A stretch of DNA of 64,000 nt from Uloborus plumipes (lineage: Eukaryota > Arthropoda > Arachnida > Araneae > Uloboridae), in NCBI GenBank assembly GCA_038373865.1, contig JAXGGA010003904.1, forward strand, positions 31,720 through 95,719. Reading direction: 5' to 3'. The stretch's first letter is position 1; the number at the start of each line of letters is the position of its first letter. A program made the position numbers and the translations under genes. Positions 33,466 to 43,486 of this stretch are shown here, piece after piece. The notes below the pieces were generated by a model that worked only from the letters and a program-made list of their open reading frames with translations, did not search any database and was not told the DNA's origin.

Positions 33466-34250
33466 ACTTCCTTTTACGTAGTAAAGGAAGTATTGTGATC
33501 GCGAAAAAAAAAAAATCACTCAAATTTGAGTCTAAATTTTGATTTTGCTCACCCCCGAATGAATGTTCAGTAGTTTTCTCGACCTGTCAGCACGTGCATA
33601 TGTACCTACCAACATATAAGCAGCCGAAAAATCCTTTTCAACCACCCTCGAGTTAATTACGACGAGTTTTCTCGTGACGTCTGTATGTACGTATGTGCGG
33701 ATGTATGTGCGGGTGTATGTGCGGATGTATGTGCGTATGTGTCTCGCATAACTCAAAAACTATATGCCTTAGAAACTTCTAGCTTGGTATGTAGGCTCTG
33801 AGGATGGTCTAGTTGTGCACCTCCCCTTGTGGTTGCATTCGAATGTTCCCAAGGGGGTGTTTTACCCCTTTTTTGGGGTAAATCAGTGTTAATTTCAATG
33901 CAGACTCAAGTGATATGAATTGGCGCTACCACTTGGCGATATGTCGCCAAGCTTTTGGTCGCCAAATGTTTGACGCCAGACAAATTTGGCGAAAAAATTA
34001 TTTTTTTGAATTTGGGTTCAACTTGGCGCTATTGACGATATTTTGCGAAAAATTCACTGAATGATATTAAAATCAGCAATATTTAGAAAATTAACCAGTG
34101 TAAAATATTTTTTGCATTGTTTCGTGGCAGATTAGGGGAGCAAATATTTGAATTGTTACCTTGCTCACTCCAAGAACTTTTCTTTAACACTTAAGGCAAC
34201 TACTAAGAAATTAACACGTAAAAGGAAGTAGTGTGGGGTCCATACCAGAT
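33466..34250 (+). repeat. Family Y copy, near-complete
   Basis: From the palindromic start (TTCCTTTTACGTAGTAAAGG) to CCATACCAGAT. Relative to other copies it lacks the second TTGGCGACATATCGCCAAG hairpin near 33975, a precise loss of one hairpin unit. Confidence 0.88.
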
Positions 34251-35439
34251 TTTTTTTTTAGTGTATCGTCTGTTAATGTTTAATTTTTTAATATTTGCTT
34301 CACATGGCATCAGTTAGAGTTGTTTATGTTCTAAAGATTTTGTACGTCGGTTATTGCGATTCAGTTGTCAATAAATATGTTATTTTTTGTGCAGAAGGCG
34401 ATTGCTCGTAGATTTGTGTGTTTAGCTTTTAATCAAAGGAAAAAAATCTTCAGTATATCTTAACAAATTGAACGAAAAGAGAAAGCTCTATAGCTGTTAG
34501 ATTTGCAGAAACCAACTTTCAGGTGGTTTTATTCCTGATTTGTCTGATAAAGGCATCATAAGAAAACTCTTGTCTCGTGACCACTTGTCACTTATCCTAC
34601 TCACGATCCGCCTATTCTAATCCATGTGGATACGAAACCAATCTTTCAAGCAATAATAACTTAAAGTTTAAATGCGTCTTTGCAATCGTCTTTAATCTGC
34701 GTTAATTTAATCCATCTAGAATTCAACAACAAGAGAGATTTAAACAAGAAAAGATTTGAAAAGGACTTAAGCATTTTGGAAAAGCAACATTAGTGCTAGC
34801 GTATCCAACGCTGTGGTAAAAAATACTGTTAATTTAGTAAAAAAATATTTAAAAAAATGATCAATGCATTGAAAATGAAATAACAGTAACAAATATAAGC
34901 GAAACGATCCTACACTGAGAAAAGTGGGCCAAAATAATTGTAAAATCAACGAATTAAAAAGCAAATCGTCTGCTAGAAAAGCATAGGCGAATAGCGCCCT
35001 CTATAGTTACTTTCCGTTCCCAATTAAGAGCAAGCGGAAATGCGGATTGATACAGTTTTCGATTTTCTTTGTTATTAAATCACAAAAGATATGAAGTAAG
35101 TATATTAAAACTTATTAATATATTTTGCAACATAAAATCGTATGGAAAAGACAAATTAAGGTAGAAAAACTGTGTATTGAAATTTTAAATTACAAATATT
35201 TTGTGCAAAAGCGCCACCTAGAGACAATTTCTGTTGTGAAAGAGCCAACAGGCTGAGGAATATAGTCCCTGTTTCAGTTACTAATTAAAACTTAATGAGA
35301 CAAGCTTTGCTTGGGAACATTGGATTTTTCGATTGAGTATATCACTATTAATAGATTTCAATCAAGTTCCCTTAGTCCCCAAGATTGGTAAACGAACTTG
35401 AACGATATCGGTGCTTGGCCCACAGACTACAATGGGGAA
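34251..35439. other. Unassigned AT-rich DNA
   Basis: No gene or repeat termini recognised. Two words, GCGCCCTCTATAG (about 34995) and GCGCCACCTAGAG (about 35211), recall fragments of diverged repeats, but nothing firm can be said. Confidence 0.3.
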
Positions 35440-36415
35440 ATTTGAATGCAAAATCATTTTAATGAGTCATTAACAAAAATTTTGATTACAGTTGAGTAGA
35501 CATATAATTCAAATTTACTACTTGAACTCACTAGAAGAAGTTAAGCAAGTAAAAAAATCAATATTCAATATCTTTTGGGAAAAAACTGGTTTTGTCAATA
35601 TTATAACATGATAATTATTCTTATATTATCTCAGGAAATTCCTTTTTTTTTAAAAATCATATTTGCTACTTGATTTTACTGCTGCAATATTTCTTTCTAA
35701 TGTTTGAAGATCTTTAGTTGCTATAAAGCTCACTGTAATTTATATTTCTGTCACTCATTGTAAAAATTATGTGTCTTCATGTTTTTAAAACGCGTATTTG
35801 TTTGCTAACTGGAATAACACTTAGTTACATGTTTTAGTATAAAAGCGAAGGGAAGCAAATTTCAAAAGATTGAAATTGATTGATTCAAAAAAATCTAGTG
35901 ACTAATACCCAGGTAGCACAAATAACCTTTAAACGTTTTATAAACGTTTTTAAGCGGTTGTTACAACGTTAATAACCATTTTACAATCTTTAAAAAACGA
36001 AGTGTGCTACTTGGGATGGTAGCTGAACACATATATTTCTTTCATAATTGAAAAATTAAGAAGGGCTTTTTGTATAAGAAGTCAGAGTAAAATCATTTGC
36101 AAGGACCAAGGAGACACACCACTTTTACAACGAACGTTTGTTGAATTGATTGTCACAATAATTTCTGCTCGAAATGAATAGAACACTAACATTACTTCAG
36201 AAGAGGAAAATATTACAATCAATCAATTTTATTATCACTCTATTTCAGATTTTTTGCTTTACTTCATTTTTTTCTGAAAATAATGTTTCGTTTTGTAAAA
36301 TGCTGCTTCTAGCCAGAATACGGGACTAGCCGTCCCGTATCAAGATTCCCCGGGACGCGGGACAATATTTCAAAAAACGGGACTGTCCCTTGAAATCCGG
36401 GACGTCTGGCTCTAT
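35440..36415 (-). repeat. Repeat family W, uninterrupted inverted copy
   Basis: Matches in reverse 16165-16499, 18006-18347 and part of 22018-22140, ending with the complement of GACGTCCCGGATTTCAAGGG. It serves as the empty-site reference for the Helitron at 16500-18005. Non-coding. Confidence 0.7.
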
Positions 36416-37694
36416 GTACTGGCCTTAGCCTACACACCATTACTTCAATACTACGCAGGAGTGTGGTAAGACCTCTATGTAAACTGCGTTTGTCCACCAA
36501 GTTTGTGCCAAACTACCATCTTCCCTGTTTTCTTCTTTCATCACACTTACTTCCGCTAAAATCTACCCCACCGACAACTCCTCTCCAGTATGGATAGTTT
36601 TTTTTAAAGTTGTTTTTAGTCCTGTTAGGCGGGAAGCTTTGTGAAGTGAGACGGTGGCTTGATGAGCCGCCATATAACAGCTACTAGTCTATATAGCGAC
36701 TTTAGAGTGTGGTAAGGATGCTATATAGACGAGCCAACACATTAAGATTAATTTTCACCAATTTGGATCCAATGCGTGTTATATCTTTTCTGGCAAGTTA
36801 TCGCGTTTGGTAATTTTTCAGTGTAAGCAATTAGTAGTGGAATGTGAATTTGATTCAGCTACTAAATTTTTAAGGAAAAACAAAATTTTAAAGCAACGTA
36901 TTACTTGTTCACTGTGTATCGTTTCTCGTTTCCATTTTTCCGCATGCGAAAATGAAACCCGATGTATTCGCTATCGATGGCTGCTAAATTCAAAAAGGTC
37001 CAGCGCAACGAATGGTAGGACAAAAATGACAGAACTTCGAAAAAAAAAATATTGAAACAAACATTGAAAACAGAGAAAAATGTATGCCATTTACCATACC
37101 ATACATATGCCATTGCTTGGTTAAGAATATGACACCATACAGATGATCACCATCATGATCATGATCAATGCTTTTCCCCAGGCTTCGAATGAAAACTTCC
37201 AGCACATTCAAGCTAGCGATGAAAAGGGCGGGAAAGATCCAGTTTATTTCCGGGAAAAAAAATGAGTTTTTCGGGAAGATAATAATGATGAAATTTAAAG
37301 AGAGTTTTGGAAATTTTCAAAGTTTTTAGAAATTCTGGTTTTGAAACTTGTATTTATTACCCTAATTAGATACATTCATAAGAGATTTCCTATAATTATG
37401 TTTTTCAGAATGTGGAATTGCTTATCAGAAAAATAGTAAAAAATAGTAAGTAGAAGAAGCCACTCTACCTTGAGTTTGTCTTGTCGCAAGGTATAGTTTC
37501 AAATTAAGATGGTTTGTTAAGTTTACTTTAAAAATTGATACTATATGCTTATCTAAATTAATCATTGCTTCTCCGTATGTTAATTGATGGTTTGGTCCAG
37601 GTTATATATTTTTTGTAAAAAGAAAAACAGAGGATGCTTAGGTAGAATTTAAAAATTAGATTGTCACTCCTTCCTCGATTAAACCACTGGTTCA
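36416..37694. other. Unassigned DNA; possible transposase zinc-region remnant
   Basis: No confident gene. Around 36840-37055 on the plus strand a short frame reads FLRKNKILKQRITCSLC and later RCIRYRWLLNSKR. This faintly recalls the N-terminal zinc region of IS1595/ISXO2-like transposases, but lacks the paired cysteines and any DDE core. Confidence 0.25.
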
Positions 37695-37706
37695 AGTAGT
37701 TTAGAT

Positions 37707-37908
37707 GGGGGACACGAGGGCCTAGAGGTAGATAACTCTCCTCGTAAGCAAGTGGTCGCGAGTTCGAATCCCGCCTTGCCAATGGATGTTATTTCATCCT
37801 CTATGTGCCGTAAATCTGTCCTGTGTTTGTCAGGAGGTAAAGCGCAAAGTATCATAGTATCATGTAGTCCTCATGTATGTTGAAGCTGATGGCTTCTGGA
37901 AAAAAAAA
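37707..37908 (+). mobile_element. tRNA-derived SINE (about 200 bp)
   Basis: A pol III A-box-like GGGCCTAGAGG (about 37717) and a B-box GAGTTCGAATCCCGC (about 37759) lie in a tRNA-like 5' head of about 75 bp. An unrelated body and a 3' run of A (to 37908) follow. The flanks repeat as AGTAGTTTAGAT (37695-37706) and AGTAATTTAGAT (37909-37920), one mismatch in 12, the variable-length duplication of LINE-driven insertion. The partner LINE is not in the window. Confidence 0.88.
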
Positions 37909-37920
37909 AGTAATTTAGAT

Positions 37921-39809
37921 CATTGTTCTGAAACTTAAAAAAAAAGAAATGTTTATTATTTTCTGTAACTAATATAACTTTATTTTTTTTATATAACACA
38001 CAAAGTTTTTTCTAATGTTTAATGTAGGCCACATATACAACCTCCTTTAAAACACCACGTCATACACTTTGTTCCAACTGACTAGGTTGTCTGAGTGGTT
38101 TTTATCAAATTCAAAAATACTAGTTACAGCATTATTTACGCTTTCTTTAAAAAGCTCCAAAGATAGTGACACTTTATGACAGTATTGTTTAGAAAGTTTA
38201 AATAGAAGTTTAACATAGTTTGTTAGAAGTCTTTATTTTTTACTCATACATTAATCATAACAGCGATGTAAAAAAAAATACTATGTTGTTTGCATTCAAA
38301 ATTCCCAATTTAACCCAAAATTCCAGGTTTATTCCCCAAAATTCCCGGGTTTTTTCTCGGCTCTCAAAAACAGGGTTTTTGTATATTTATCTACAGCTGT
38401 ACCAGATTTAGATTTAACGGCATTTTAACTTACTGCACGCATCGAGGGGGGGGGGGCTCCTAAAAATAAAAGCCTTCTTTCTTATATTTTTGTGTTATTC
38501 ATTTATTACCCCTCCCCCTCCCGCTATGTGTGTGCGTGTGTGTTTACATAGACCTCTGTTTCGTATTTGCTGTTTTTTCAATGCTAATGTTTTTTATGAC
38601 CAGCTTGGGAGGGTCAAGCGTATCAGAATTGTGATACATAGACCCCCCAGTAAATGGAATATAGACACTCCCCAATTTTAGGTAGGAGGTCCTGGGTTTT
38701 CTCTCCCGTGAAATTTTTGCAAAAATATGCAGAAAATTCTGAAATTTGAGGCCTCATAAAGGTTAATTGATACAACAAATACATCAAGAATAAAACATGC
38801 AACCAAACATTTTTTTTAATGATTTTACACGCTTCTACAAATTTAAATATATCAAAATAAAAATTGCTTTTGGTTTGGTAAATTGTAAAAATTAATCGAC
38901 AAAGAAAAAAGAGCGAGGGATCAGAAAAGACAATACAGCGTCGTTTGTCCACATAAACTTTCGATATAAATTGGAATCTCAAAAATCCAAAGTAATTAGG
39001 GCTGTGCCTATCATCTAGCATCAGCTGCTTTTGAGTAAATCTATACAATAGTAAAACTACTTTATTGAGAAGTTATACACAAATTAATAAAAAGGACATT
39101 ATTTTGATTATTTAAAATACTAAAGTGCGCAAGTACTTATTTTTTGAACATCATCGATACTATTTTCAAACGTAAGATTCTCTTGCAACGTTTCTAGTTT
39201 GTAACAATATCTAACGTTTCAAAAATTCTGATTTTAAAACGAACCTTCAAAATAACGTGTTATAACGTTGGCCGCGAAACCAAATCGATCTGCCAACCAA
39301 TAGGGCAGTCGCAGATAACGTCATCCTGGTAGACAAACAAACACCACGTACTGATGACAATGACAACTATAAACATACTCGAAATGTCGCCTACTTTTCT
39401 TACTGATGATTTGCTCTGTAAACTTTTTTCTTGTAAATTTGACTATTATTTTGGCACGTTTTTTCTTCAATTTTGGCTTTTTTTTTGTTTGTATTTTATA
39501 CTGATGTTTCATTTTTAGTGCATCAATCATTTAAAAAAAGTATTATTTACTAAACTCTCTGTGTTTTTTACCACTAAGTAGAATAACAACAAACTGTCCG
39601 CTAATATGCTTGTTTTGATAGAGTTTGATTGTTCTTAATGCATTAAGTATTCATAAACTGTGGATCTGTCAATCCTTAATTTTCTTTTTTTTTGTATTTG
39701 TATGGCTCGTTAGATGCGTATCAGTTTAAAATTCATTTTTGCTGAATAAATACGAGTCCTAATTATTAATGATCTTGATTTTACCAATCTATCGTCCTTT
39801 TGCTTCGTT
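37921..39809. other. Unassigned AT-rich DNA
   Basis: No gene or clear mobile element. A G-run of about 12 occurs near 38447. Nothing links it to the downstream MULE locus. Confidence 0.3.
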
Positions 39810-40393
39810 ATGAAGGCTTTTACAAGACTCGGAATACATTTTACACCTAAAAAAAGGCTAAATAACAAATGCGCACTCACAATACCATGCTACACATGCG
39901 GTAAACATGGAGTTGCTTGTCCACCAGGAATGGTTGCCATGTTCCGTTGCTATGCAAAAAGCACGTGGCTGCTACTGCCCTATAGTGGCCTATTTCAGAC
40001 ACTCACTAAATGTACTCCAATTACTGTGCAACTCCTGGACTTTGGATATATCGTAATTTCGACAGTTGGCATCATTAATCTACCTCCGTATCGGGGTTAC
40101 ACAAAATCGGAAAGACTGACCCGAGAACAAAGCAACAACTCGGCGTTCCAAAGGAGTTGTCCATCCTTTGATGTAAACCGACATTTGGCGTTGGCTTTCA
40201 GAATTGGCGTCAGTTAAATAATGCTTTCGTGCTGCGAGCTCTTTTCCGGAAGGAAGCCATTTTTTTCAGCTGCTTTTATAATTGCGCATTGTTGTCATTT
40301 ACTATTACTTCGATTTCGGGGAAATTATTGATGCTTTTTGATTATTTTGTTTATTAATTAAACGAATTCCACGTTGAAGATCAACTTCGCAAG
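39810..40393 (+). promoter_or_regulatory. Candidate promoter and 5' untranslated exon of the MULE gene
   Basis: This stretch is richer in GC and CpG than its surroundings and ends at a strong 5' splice signal, CGCAAG|GTAAGA, at 40393/40394. Candidate acceptors are TTTGTAG at about 40928 and 41469, and TATACTTTAG just before 41628; the last would place the untranslated exon next to the ATG at 41649. A 135-codon frame at 39810-40217 shows no recognisable domain and I do not call it a gene. Exon assignment is inference. Confidence 0.4.
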
Positions 40394-41627
40394 GTAAGAA
40401 TTTTACATTTGTTATCCATATGATTATTAAAAAATAGTGAAACTTATGTTTCATTTTTGATGTTCGTTGTTCTTATAATTTAAGTCATTTGAATCTGCTC
40501 ATTCACCTTTTACATGCATTCATTTTGTGTTTGGGTATTGAATACAGGTTAAAACGAATAATTATTGTGTATTATTTTTGTTTAATCACAATTAATAACT
40601 ACTATGTTAAGCAAATAGATATTGGTAGTGTATGTTACGAGGTGGTGTTTCTTTTAGGTATTAAAATATTTAAAGCAGTGATCAATCGACGTTAATGTTA
40701 GTTTTGTTCTAATATGATTTAACTGTTAATAAGTCACGTTTGATCCATTGGGTATCCCTGATGTATATAACCTACAGATCGTAAATTGCACAAAATCATT
40801 TTATCATCATTCTTTTGCTTAACAAGTGCATGTTACTTAAAGTAGCATAACTAATTTTATTTTCAAAGTTGAGCACTTTGGATTGAAATTCGATGTTGAA
40901 CAGTCAAAACCATGTTTGTCTTTGTAGGCTTAAGAGCGGGAATTTTCAATATGTGAAGTGTTCTAATACTTCTCTTAAGTTTGAATCTGATTGTTCTCAT
41001 TTTTTGTTATTAAATACACATTTATGTATTGATTGATGCAAAAATAAAGTATTTCCCTTTTCCTCTTTTTTTCAGTTCTTTTGTTGTTTTTTTATCAAAT
41101 GCTTGGTTTTGTTACAAAGGTATACATACTGCATTTTAAATAATTAATCTAATGTATTATAGCTATGTTATTATGCAATCACAATTAAATCCTAAAAAAT
41201 GGAGGTCATTATTGCACCATGATTCATTGATACAGATTCAATGGTGAATTTGCCGTCATTTAGTGATGGCTAATGTATAAAAAAGTTTTTTTTTTTGCAA
41301 TAGTAGAAAAAATGATTGCTTAACATTCTAAGATGCTTTTAGTGTAAAATTTTTAAACCTGAAGTGAGTTTATGAGATGCAATATGCATGTATTCTTTGC
41401 CAGTTTTTATAAAACTTTTTTTTATAAAAATTAGTATCACAGAATTAAACCCATGTTTATCTTTGTAGGTTTGCTGATGTGAATGATTGAAGTTAACTTG
41501 CTGTTTTGGTGATTTTTTGCTTCATAAACATTTTAAATTTGTACTGTTATTTATTAGTGAATAGCTTTTTAAAATACTCAACTTTATACTCCTAGTTTTA
41601 ACATAGTTTATACATTTTATACTTTAG
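40394..41627 (+). other. Probable first intron of the MULE gene
   Basis: AT-rich. It contains two copies of a short segment, AACCATGTTTGTCTTTGTAGG near 40908 and a close relative near 41450, about 540 bp apart, each ending in an acceptor-like sequence. No gene is seen in it. Confidence 0.4.
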
Positions 41628-41648
41628 TTGATAGTTTGTAGATTAATC

Positions 41649-42536
41649 ATGAAATTACTCATTATTGGCGATTCGATGATTAAATATTTAGAACAATATT
41701 TGGTCAAAGAATTATCTGATCATGAAGTAAGTTTCATTTCCCTTCCAGGTCAAACTATTCAGGGAATCACTCGGCGTATTTCCTTAATAAATGATACCTT
41801 TGATTGTGTTTTAGTTCATGTTGGGACTAATAACATTAGTCGAGGGTCATGTACTTATGAGGCTTGTACTCGTAAGTATGATCATTTATTTAAGGAAATA
41901 CAACGTTTGAATCCCGTTAAGGTGGTTGTCAGTGCAATTGTACCTCGTCGTACAAACTTTTTCCTGAGTGGTCGAGATCGTATGAACTCTTCACTGCAGG
42001 TAGAGGTGCTGAACCACCGAATCAACTACACAAATAAATATCTTGATCAATATTGCCAAGATCGAGAAGCGTTTTTCTTTTGCAGGTCTGATACCTCATG
42101 GGAAGCATTTTTGGGACGGGATGGTCTTCATCTCAACCGAAGTGGCAATGACAAGCTGGCAGCCCTTTTTGTTCAAACCCTGAAGAGGATTAATCCCGTA
42201 GCAGTTCCAGCTCAACCCGCCGTTGTTCAACCAGTTCCTTTGATCTCAAGGAGTTTGGTGAGCAAGATGATAGAGGTGAGATTTGTACCATCTTCAATTT
42301 CCGTTGTTTGTATTCAAACTCCTTCTGCTTTAACACCAACTGTTTTGCAGCCAACTCCCCAAGAATCTCCTGATGCTTTCCCTGCTTTGGTACCTGTTGC
42401 TGTGAAGTCTCCTGAACCTGCGAAACGACCTCTTTATTCTTTTATTTTGAACAAGCCTGTCATAGTGAAAGAGCCAGTAAAGTGCCCAGTCAGACAGATA
42501 ACAACAGTAAGGCTTGTACCTATTTTATTTATGTAA
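41649..42536 (+). CDS. SGNH/GDSL esterase domain, 5' part of the MULE gene
   Basis: From ATG 41649 (MKLLIIGDSM) the domain covers about 190 residues. Block I is GDSM with the nucleophile Ser9, a block-III-like HVGTNN lies at 57-62, and block V RDGLHLNRSG provides Asp158 and His161. SGNH hydrolases cleave esters; related esterase domains occur in ORF1 of CR1/L2 retrotransposons. Rarely if ever, to my knowledge, is one joined to a MULE transposase. The frame continues into the first repeated linker unit and ends at a stop at 42534-42536, inside a 74-nt segment bounded by GT and AG. Splicing that segment out (42507-42580) carries this frame without a break into the transposase frame. I therefore read it as the N-terminus of one protein; a separate esterase ORF is the alternative. 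Confidence 0.8.
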   Translation: MKLLIIGDSMIKYLEQYLVKELSDHEVSFISLPGQTIQGITRRISLINDTFDCVLVHVGTNNISRGSCTYEACTRKYDHLFKEIQRLNPVKVVVSAIVPRRTNFFLSGRDRMNSSLQVEVLNHRINYTNKYLDQYCQDREAFFFCRSDTSWEAFLGRDGLHLNRSGNDKLAALFVQTLKRINPVAVPAQPAVVQPVPLISRSLVSKMIEVRFVPSSISVVCIQTPSALTPTVLQPTPQESPDAFPALVPVAVKSPEPAKRPLYSFILNKPVIVKEPVKCPVRQITTVRLVPILFM

Positions 42537-43486
42537 ATTGCAATGAACCTCCTTCTGTTTTAACACCAACTTTTTTACAGCCAATGTCCAGAGAGTATCC
42601 CTATGCTTTCCCTGCTTTGAATCCTGCTGCTGTAAGATCGCCAGAACCTGTGAAACAACTATATTCGGCTATTCTAAAGAAACCAGTCACAATGAGAGAT
42701 CCAGCAAAGTGCTCAGTGAGAAAGGTTACATCGGTAAGGCCTGTATCGTCTCCAATTCTTGTAGATAGTATTAAACCTCCTTCTGTTGTAACACCAACTT
42801 TTTTGCAGGCAACCTCCCAAGAATATCCTTATGCTTTCCCTGCTTTGATGCCTGTTAGGACTGTAAGATCACTTGAACCTGCGAAAGGACATTATTCGAC
42901 TTATCGGAGGAAACCTGTCGTCACGAAAGAACCACTGGTGTACTCTGTGAGAAAGGTTACAACAGTAAGGCCTGTATCGTCTCCAATTCTTGTAGATTCT
43001 ATTAAATCTTGTTCTGTTTTAACATCAACTTTTTTGCAGTCTTCCCAAGAACCTCTTGATGCTTTGATGCCCGTTACTGTAAGGTCACCTGAACTTGCAG
43101 AGCAACTGTTTTATTCAACTATTCTGAAGGAACCCGACACCATGAAAGATTATTCAGTAAGAAGGGTAACCAAGGTGAAGTCTGTATCGTCTTCAATTCC
43201 TGTAGATTGTACTCAGCCTATTTCTGATATAAAACAAATTTCTTTGCAGCCAACTACCGTAGAATCTCCTGTTGCTTTCCCTGTGATGCCTGCTAATATA
43301 AGGTCACCTGAACCTGCAGAAAAACTGCTTCATTCCGCTAACCTGGAGATACTTTCCACAATGAAAGATCCAGTAAAGTACTCGGTGAGTAAGGTAGCAA
43401 TGCTAAGCCCTGTATCATCTCTAATTTGTGTAATTAAACATTGTACTCTTCAATCTTCCTCTGTCTTAACTTCTGCTTTTTTGCAG
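42276..43486 (+). repeat. Array of repeated linker units bounded by GT...AG signals
   Basis: Five coding units (42351-42506, 42581-42733, 42809-42964, 43040-43174, 43250-43384; 156, 153, 156, 135 and 135 nt) encode a repeated motif of the form SPEPAK...Y...KPV...SVRKVT. They alternate with six segments of 75, 74, 75, 75, 75 and 102 nt beginning GTGAGA, GTAAGG, GTGAAG or GTGAGT and ending TTTTGCAG or TTTTACAG. All units are phase 0 at both ends. The intervening segments could be mini-introns, or, where in frame, be translated. The 74-nt one must be removed for a continuous protein. Confidence 0.8.
42507..42580 (+). other. Predicted 74-nt mini-intron joining the two frames
   Basis: Begins GTAAGG, ends TTTTTTACAG, and contains the in-frame TAA that would end the esterase frame. 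Its siblings are 75 nt (multiples of 3), so a single-base loss here is harmless only if the segment is spliced out. Both flanking codon boundaries are phase 0. Confidence 0.7.

Noticed and set aside
36807..37055. IS1595/ISXO2-like transposase gene
   Set aside because: Only a faint zinc-region resemblance over about 40 residues; the cysteine pairs and any catalytic core are missing.
37715..37785. A possible tRNA gene
   Set aside because: A and B boxes are present but the acceptor stem does not pair convincingly, a non-tRNA body and A-tail follow, and flanking duplications mark a SINE.
39810..40217. A 135-codon plus-strand ATG frame upstream of the MULE gene
   Set aside because: No recognisable domain, odd composition, and position just before a likely 5' UTR splice donor. 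More likely chance in a GC-richer promoter/exon region.
41628..41648. An earlier start (TTG at 41628) for the esterase frame
   Set aside because: Not an ATG; the first ATG at 41649 gives the usual SGNH beginning MKLLIIGDS.
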